Assembly: GCA_964304625.1 (NCBI GenBank) | Contig: OZ199838.1 | Location: forward strand, 11,160,001-11,224,000 | Direction of reading: 5' to 3' | DNA length: 64,000 nucleotides | DNA from: Kudoa neothunni | Lineage: Eukaryota; Cnidaria | In this document: positions 59,001 through 64,000 of the stretch, piece by piece | Position numbering within the stretch: the first letter of the stretch is position 1 | Layout: each line of letters opens with the position of its first letter | Made by a program: the position numbers and the translations under genes | Notes under the pieces: generated by a model | The model's database searches: none | What the model was told of the DNA's origin: nothing | Seen by the model: only the letters and a program-made list of their open reading frames with translations

Positions 59001-60713
59001 AACTTAAATTTCAGGTAAACATTGTAAAGCGAATTTTTAGATCATAAATCCGTCCGGTACCAGCTTGATTTTCTCCTCCATGCACACTCAAGAAGAAATA
59101 ATTAAAACTGGTACATGAACTTCGATTTAAAAACGTTTTTTCTATATCACACGGTGAAGTGACTAAAAGCAAGAGATCGTTTGCATAGTTATAGTTAGAG
59201 AATTTTTTAGATGTTTTGTTCTTAATGATTCGCATATAATAAAAAACTCCAATAAATTTGTTTAGTGGTTTCATTAGGTGTTCACGATATATTCAATATA
59301 TGGATAAATCAATTAATATTAAATGATCGAATGCGTTTTTTCGTTTACTTTTAAAGTATACCATTAATATGAACATAATTAGGGGTCATTGAGGACCTGA
59401 GTTTGTACACCCCTGACATAAACTTTTTGGTGGTTAATGGTTGCGTTTGATGTAAAACTAAATTTTAGATGTTATACCGTTGCCATTGGCGGTGGATTAT
59501 TCGATGTATCTGATTGAAACATCTGCTAGATTTCTTATAGAACATCAATCCAACGTTGAACAAGTACACTCGATAATGCTGGTACCGAGTTTTTATACTT
59601 TTTTAAACCACTAACTAAACCCATTAGAATCTTATCACACAAACTCATCTGTCTCTTCAAATGATCATGAAAGTAAATTTGGACAGGTTGAGCTGTATTG
59701 CTGAATAGAAATTGTTAGGAATGCTATGGATTTTTTGATGCATTTATTGTCTCTTTGCAATGTTACAATGTACCATATTGAAAGGCCGTAGATAACAGGA
59801 AATGATTGTGTTTAGAAAAATAACTATAATCCTGTTATCACTGTTAAATCACTCTCGAAACAATTGTCTACTTTGTTGATGCTTCCAACGTCTAATTCGT
59901 CAGACGAAAAACGGATTTTTTATATGTTTTTTTTGAAAGATATACGTGACCGACAATTTTATTTTATTATTCTGGTAGGTTAGCGCGTGAGATGTAATTG
60001 GTAACATTATTTGATTTAGCTATCGAAACTTTATCTATTGTTGGAAACAACCGCCGACAATCTCAATATCAAACCACTCAACCCTAAGTTGTACAATATC
60101 CTTAACTTTAGTGTCACTCTTCCAAATATAGATTCATCTATTGATCTTAGTATGAATTTGGGGTTGTTTGGCGATTTAACTGAAATCAGTGATCGTTAGA
60201 AACCTCTTTGTTAATGAATCTTTATCTAATGTGATCCTATTTGATTTAGCCAACAGAGAAATTTCTTTCTGCAAAGTCACCCAAAATAATACGTAATTAT
60301 TCTTTCAATGAGTCAAATTTAATTTTTTTACGCTTTATTAGTGAGAAAAAACAGTTTCTTGTGGTCACATACGAATCTATTCTCATTGTTGATCCCGATA
60401 TCAACAATAACATCGGATGGGGTATCGTTAAACGGGCTATTTCTCTCTATGTAACTTGGTTGTTAATTATGTTTTAATATAACTGATTTTCTAGGATACA
60501 CATGTTGATTATGTATCCAATGACAACTATTCTTTTTCTATCCAAGTTACTAATCGAAAATCCAACACCAAGGAACATGTATCATTCTGTTTCGACGACT
60601 ATATACGCTGTATGCTTTCAAAACAACGCATAGAACGAATGATCAGCTCGCTGAATGAATCGTTGAAAGGATCAATTTCTCTGCTGTTCACCGACCAACA
60701 GCAACAACCATAA
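56026..60713 (+). CDS. CLEC16A: CLEC16A orthologue (endosome/autophagy regulator)
   Basis: The start at 56026 (MFQKAKDWLNN) is followed by an almost gapless match to the conserved FPL domain of CLEC16A/Ema. Exons support LLAETIIWGDRNDPRILD, YQILQVLNIVFENARDTSF, NILSNNCINMILV, VIALYVSLMKTISFKI and YDHHESMVRIAVRTITFN. Introns: 56103-56148 (46 nt), 56278-56329 (52), 56467-56515 (49), 56584-56646 (63), 56728-56916 (189), 57579-57621 (43). Exon 6 contains a long lineage-specific insert (about 57130-57290). The middle (57800-60300) is divergent and its exons are not placed exactly. The C-terminal region is clear: KQFLVVTYESILIVDPDINN, NIGWGIVKRA, then FCFDDYIRCMLSKQRIERM and a QQQQP end at 60713. 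The gene is compact: 4.7 kb against hundreds of kb in mammals. Known role of the family: endosomal trafficking and mitophagy, with the E3 ligase NRDP1. Confidence 0.92.
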
Positions 60714-61932
60714 TCTGTCTTATTTTTCTCTTAAATTTTATATTCCTGAACTTTTTGAAACATGTGAATAATGGAGTGTCATTTTTCTCCTATAAATACA
60801 TATAGTTGTTTTAGGATTTTATAAAATTAATTTGAAACTATTTACATGCATGTGAAATGACATGACGTTAATTCGTAGGGCACCCGAATAAATTTTGTCA
60901 GCTTTTGCGCGATAGTACTAATCCTAGGTTATGTGTAGTTGTACGTACTCCCTTCATTGTTTTCATTCTTCGAGAACATGTAAATTAATTTGGTAGTTAA
61001 AGAAAGGAAATTTTAAGTATGATAAAATTGATTAAGAAAACTTGATACGATTTCATTAAATTGCATAAATCCGTTAAAATATACTGTTTTGTTGTGGGGT
61101 GATTATTTTTACACTTTGAATGGCATAAATTCAGCTTTACGCTGTAAGAAATCCTTCCGCCCGTTCTATAAAAAATTGTAACGATGTTACACTAGATCAT
61201 TGTAATTTATTGGGAATCTCAGTTTATTCAGAGTGATAAATTCGCCATCAAAGGTGCTTTTTGAACTCGAAATGTACAGATAAAAATAAACAAAAACTTA
61301 AGATATGAATCTGTGTTAATTGTGCAGGATATTATTACCTGAATTTTATTGAATCGTTTCAATTTCTTCCAAATTAAAGGATTCGTTATTGATTCAAAAT
61401 ATTCTTAAGACCAAATTACACTGCTGACAAACACACGTAAGGAAAAAAAAGACATTCTCCCCAATAAAATGCTTTGTCTTCTTATCTTGCGTATTTTCCG
61501 TCAGATTTACACGGAATGACACAACTTAGAATCAATCTTTAATAATTTAAACTTAATCAAAAGAGATTTGAATATATAATTTTAAGTTAGTTTAAATATT
61601 AGTCAAAAAAATTTTATTGGGACTCCAATTTTAAATTTTGAACCTTGTACTAAGAATAATTTATTCGACTGTATGATATAAATAAAATGATCGTGCCAAT
61701 TTATTGGTTCTAAAATTTGGACAAACCAAAAAATTGATCAGTGTTTTATGGGAAATCAATATTTTTTAACTTAGACATGATTAATAGTTTTCATATAAAT
61801 GTGTCAACTTACGGAATTTTTCTTATCAGATTACAGTATAATTTACAGTTTTAGACAACACCTGAAATAATTAATGCTCTATGAACATCTTAAACCATTT
61901 TTCGGACAATATTCAGCAATGTTAAAGCATTC
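60714..61932. other. Spacer downstream of CLEC16A
   Basis: No gene. An AATAAA at about 60889 is a candidate polyadenylation signal for CLEC16A. The rest is AT-rich. Confidence 0.4.
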
Positions 61933-61940
61933 TTTTACAA

Positions 61941-62434
61941 CAGTGCTTCCTAACCCAAATCCGACTAGTATTCCCTTTTGATGAAAAAACAAAATCTACA
62001 CCTCTTCTATATATGATAAGGTATAGATCACTCAAAATGTCGGGGTTAATTAATCTTACGTGTAATATAAAACTAGTTTCAAGAATTAGATAGAGATCAT
62101 TTCTTTTGATCATTCGAGTGTAATTTTAGTATTTTAAAATTTTTACCCAACAAAGTATTATATTTTTACTTTTATGTATTAATTTATTAATATTATGACT
62201 GATTTCCAGGATAATTAAATAAATAGGTTTTATTCATTTTTTTTAATTTAACTCGTCTCGTGCGATATTTTGGTATTATATTAAAGAAAAACATGAACTT
62301 ATTTAGTAGTTATTACGATTTATTCATTATTAAACCAATAATTTATTTAAAAAATCCCTAAAAAATATTTTCAATTCGTGACCCAATCTTGCATCTTCCA
62401 TAATATAATTCGCACCCGCATTTGTAAAACTCTG
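61941..62434. mobile_element. hAT MITE (494 bp), relative of 49972-50148
   Basis: It starts CAGTGCTTCCTAACCCAAAT and ends GCATTTGTAAAACTCTG. The 8-bp flanks are TTTTACAA (61933-61940) and TTTTATAA (62435-62442). The first 110 bases follow the 177-bp MITE closely, including ATGATAAGGTATAG. It is older or longer than that copy, with decayed ends. Confidence 0.75.
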
Positions 62435-62544
62435 TTTTATAACGATGATTATTAATATCAAATTTCGTACATTATCCAAATTTTTCAATTTTTCTTCTTG
62501 TCTTAAAATTGAATGTATATCTTAAAAAGTTATATAGCATACAA

Positions 62545-63036
62545 CAGGGGTCGGCAACCTACATCCCGTCAGATATTTCTATCCGGCTCGCCATGCATTG
62601 ACTGGCATTAAGTTTTGCTTAATATCTAAATTCTTTTTAAGTTGTTATTTAGATCGTCTTCTAAGTGTTTATGTGTTGTCGATGTAAACATTTTAGACGA
62701 ACAAAATTCATTTTCAATGAAGCAGAAACCGGGAATAATTATGGCTGCAAAAGTAACGTTAAAAATATTTCGATAAAAGGAAAAAAATATTTTCAAAATG
62801 GCATATAGACACAACTCATGTTATTTGACTTGGTCCAATAAATCGTTCGTTCAGAAGTTTAGCACGAGTTGATTACATTGCAAGTGGAAATTATTTTTAT
62901 AAATGCTTATTTATATATTTAAATTTAAAATTTGAATTAAGAATAATTTAACATTTTGAGTAATTCTAATACGACCCGCATTCGAGTTAGGATGTGTCTA
63001 TTCGGCCCGTCATTTAAAAAAGTTGCCGACCCCTTG
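62545..63036. mobile_element. hAT MITE (492 bp), second family
   Basis: The ends CAGGGGTCGGCAACC and GTTGCCGACCCCTTG form a near-perfect inverted repeat. The 8-bp flanks GCATACAA (62537-62544) and GTATACTA (63037-63044) match at six of eight. It is noncoding. The terminal sequence recalls hAT elements whose ends read CAGGGGTCGGC in many animals. Confidence 0.8.
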
Positions 63037-63044
63037 GTATACTA

Positions 63045-63727
63045 TATGGAAAAAAGCAACGTTTTGAGATAACTATTATATTATGGGATTCTCATAATAT
63101 AAAAAACACCAACTTTCTTATTAATTATTTATATGAATTTATATTAAAAATAACAAATATTTTATTATGGGAGGAGCGAAATTTTCTTAAAGTGATTATA
63201 TTTTAATTTTAACATTCTTTAAGGTAGTGATATTTAAAAAATAGCAAGTTATAAATAGAATAATGAATTTCTCAATGTTTACAAAGAATCAGATCTTTAT
63301 AAGAATTTTAAAACTTACTGCGCAAGCGTACTTGTAGACTCACTCACAAACGATTTTGAATATAAATTCATCTCAAAGATTTAATACCATTAATATTTTT
63401 AGATATTAAGTGAATTTAAAAATACAATATTGTCCTTGATTTAATTTATAATTCAACTTTATAAACATATGCATTGACTATTAAGAGATTAGGTTTATAT
63501 TTCAAAAGAATTAACCCCTAAAAACGCTCAAAAAATCACCTTCCAATTAATTACACTGGTGCCAATATGACCCCAGATTTTTATTTAAGAAATTTTTATA
63601 AACTTGTTGGTAAATTTTTGAAATCTTTCTATTGGCAGATTTTCAAATAAAACGATAAAAAATAGTCAATTAATCCGCTTTAATTTCGTTCGCAGTATCG
63701 CGCCCCTCGTCGCTTACTCTCGTTAAA
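63045..63727. other. AT-rich spacer
   Basis: No gene or repeat recognised. Confidence 0.4.
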
Positions 63728-63731
63728 TTAA

Positions 63732-64000
63732 TACCCTCAAGGGTATCCGCTTTGGGGACAAAAGATTACATATCTATAATTTGTATAAGAAAAATACACT
63801 ATAAAATTATATTCGAAAGAGAATTTATGTAATAATTAATTCAAACAACTGCGATATTTGTTGGATGAGTGTATTTGGCAGTATGGTCTATTACAATTGG
63901 AACAACGAAGGAACGTTTTTTTATCATTTCCACAAGGGTAATAACTACATCGTGCTCCCTGGTTTTTTGTTTGGGAAACATTTGTAATTGACTCGGAGAA
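63732..64000 (-). mobile_element. piggyBac-type transposon, 3' end
   Basis: The proposed end begins TACCCTCAAGGGTATCC at 63732, just inside a TTAA at 63728-63731. About 100 bases inside lies the C-terminus of a piggyBac transposase on the minus strand. The element continues past the right edge. It is a different copy from the one at the left edge of the window. Confidence 0.7.
63836..64000 (-). CDS. piggyBac transposase, C-terminal Cys-rich finger (partial)
   Basis: The last 54 codons are in the window, with the stop at 63836-63838. ARCSYYPCGND, then FLRCSNCNRPYCQIH and YRSCLN show the regular C/H spacing of the Cys-rich finger that ends piggyBac transposases and binds the transposon ends. 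No stop interrupts the visible part. Confidence 0.8.
   Translation of the reverse strand, partial: FSESITNVSQTKNQGARCSYYPCGNDKKTFLRCSNCNRPYCQIHSSNKYRSCLN

Noticed and set aside
1-64000. CRISPR arrays, bacterial operons, Shine-Dalgarno sites and terminators
   Set aside because: No regularly spaced direct repeats were seen, and the genes are spliced and eukaryotic, so prokaryotic signals do not apply.

Overview
This is AT-rich eukaryotic DNA from an animal. The evidence for an animal is an intron-containing CLEC16A orthologue, a multi-Kunitz secreted protein gene and many animal-type DNA transposons. Spliceosomal introns are very short: almost all that can be placed by reading frame are 38-63 nt, with a few of 94-189 nt. 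Compact introns, strong AT bias, Kunitz genes and Merlin/ISXO2, MULE, hAT and KRBA2-like elements would suit a small-genome parasitic metazoan such as a myxozoan, but nothing in the window proves the taxon.

Layout. 1-1.85 kb: the 5' part of a piggyBac element (minus strand) ending at a TTAA. 1.86-8.6 kb: an old dispersed repeat interrupted by a complete SWIM-type MULE (2131-8313, 9-bp target duplication). A young Gypsy element (2704-5850, identical 128-bp LTRs) sits inside an intron of that MULE's transposase gene. 9-10.45 kb: an intact-looking IS630/Tc1 element with 25-bp terminal inverted repeats. 10.8-19 kb: layered relics (three Merlin/ISXO2, one FLYWCH-MULE, a second SWIM-MULE, a hAT MITE) and a 3.65-kb unit bounded by about 220-bp inverted repeats. 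19.9-21.4 kb: a host Kunitz gene. 22-24.7 kb: a decayed Tc1 element and a decayed FLYWCH-MULE. 24.7-28 kb: gene-poor AT-rich DNA. 28-34 kb: a Tc1 deletion derivative, Merlin, Helitron and hAT relics. 34.8-38.7 kb: a Tigger element inserted in the tail of a Ginger/KRBA2-like integrase element. 40.7 kb: an orphan ORF. 41.2-46.4 kb: no gene seen.

46.47-49.49 kb holds the most novel host gene: a predicted type I membrane protein of about 826 residues built from cysteine-bearing, FN3-like modules. Several modules are encoded by single symmetric phase-1 exons. 49.7-55.3 kb: two hAT elements, a nested MITE and a tRNA-derived SINE. 56.03-60.71 kb: the CLEC16A orthologue, readable from start to stop with introns mostly of 43-63 nt. 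61.9-63.0 kb: two hAT MITEs. The right edge enters another piggyBac element.

Only three loci look like host genes: CLEC16A (endosome/autophagy regulator), the Kunitz gene and the modular membrane protein; the 40.7 kb ORF is uncertain. They form no operon-like system. The two extracellular-type genes share an architecture of signal-peptide exon plus phase-1 symmetric module exons, as expected for proteins grown by exon duplication.
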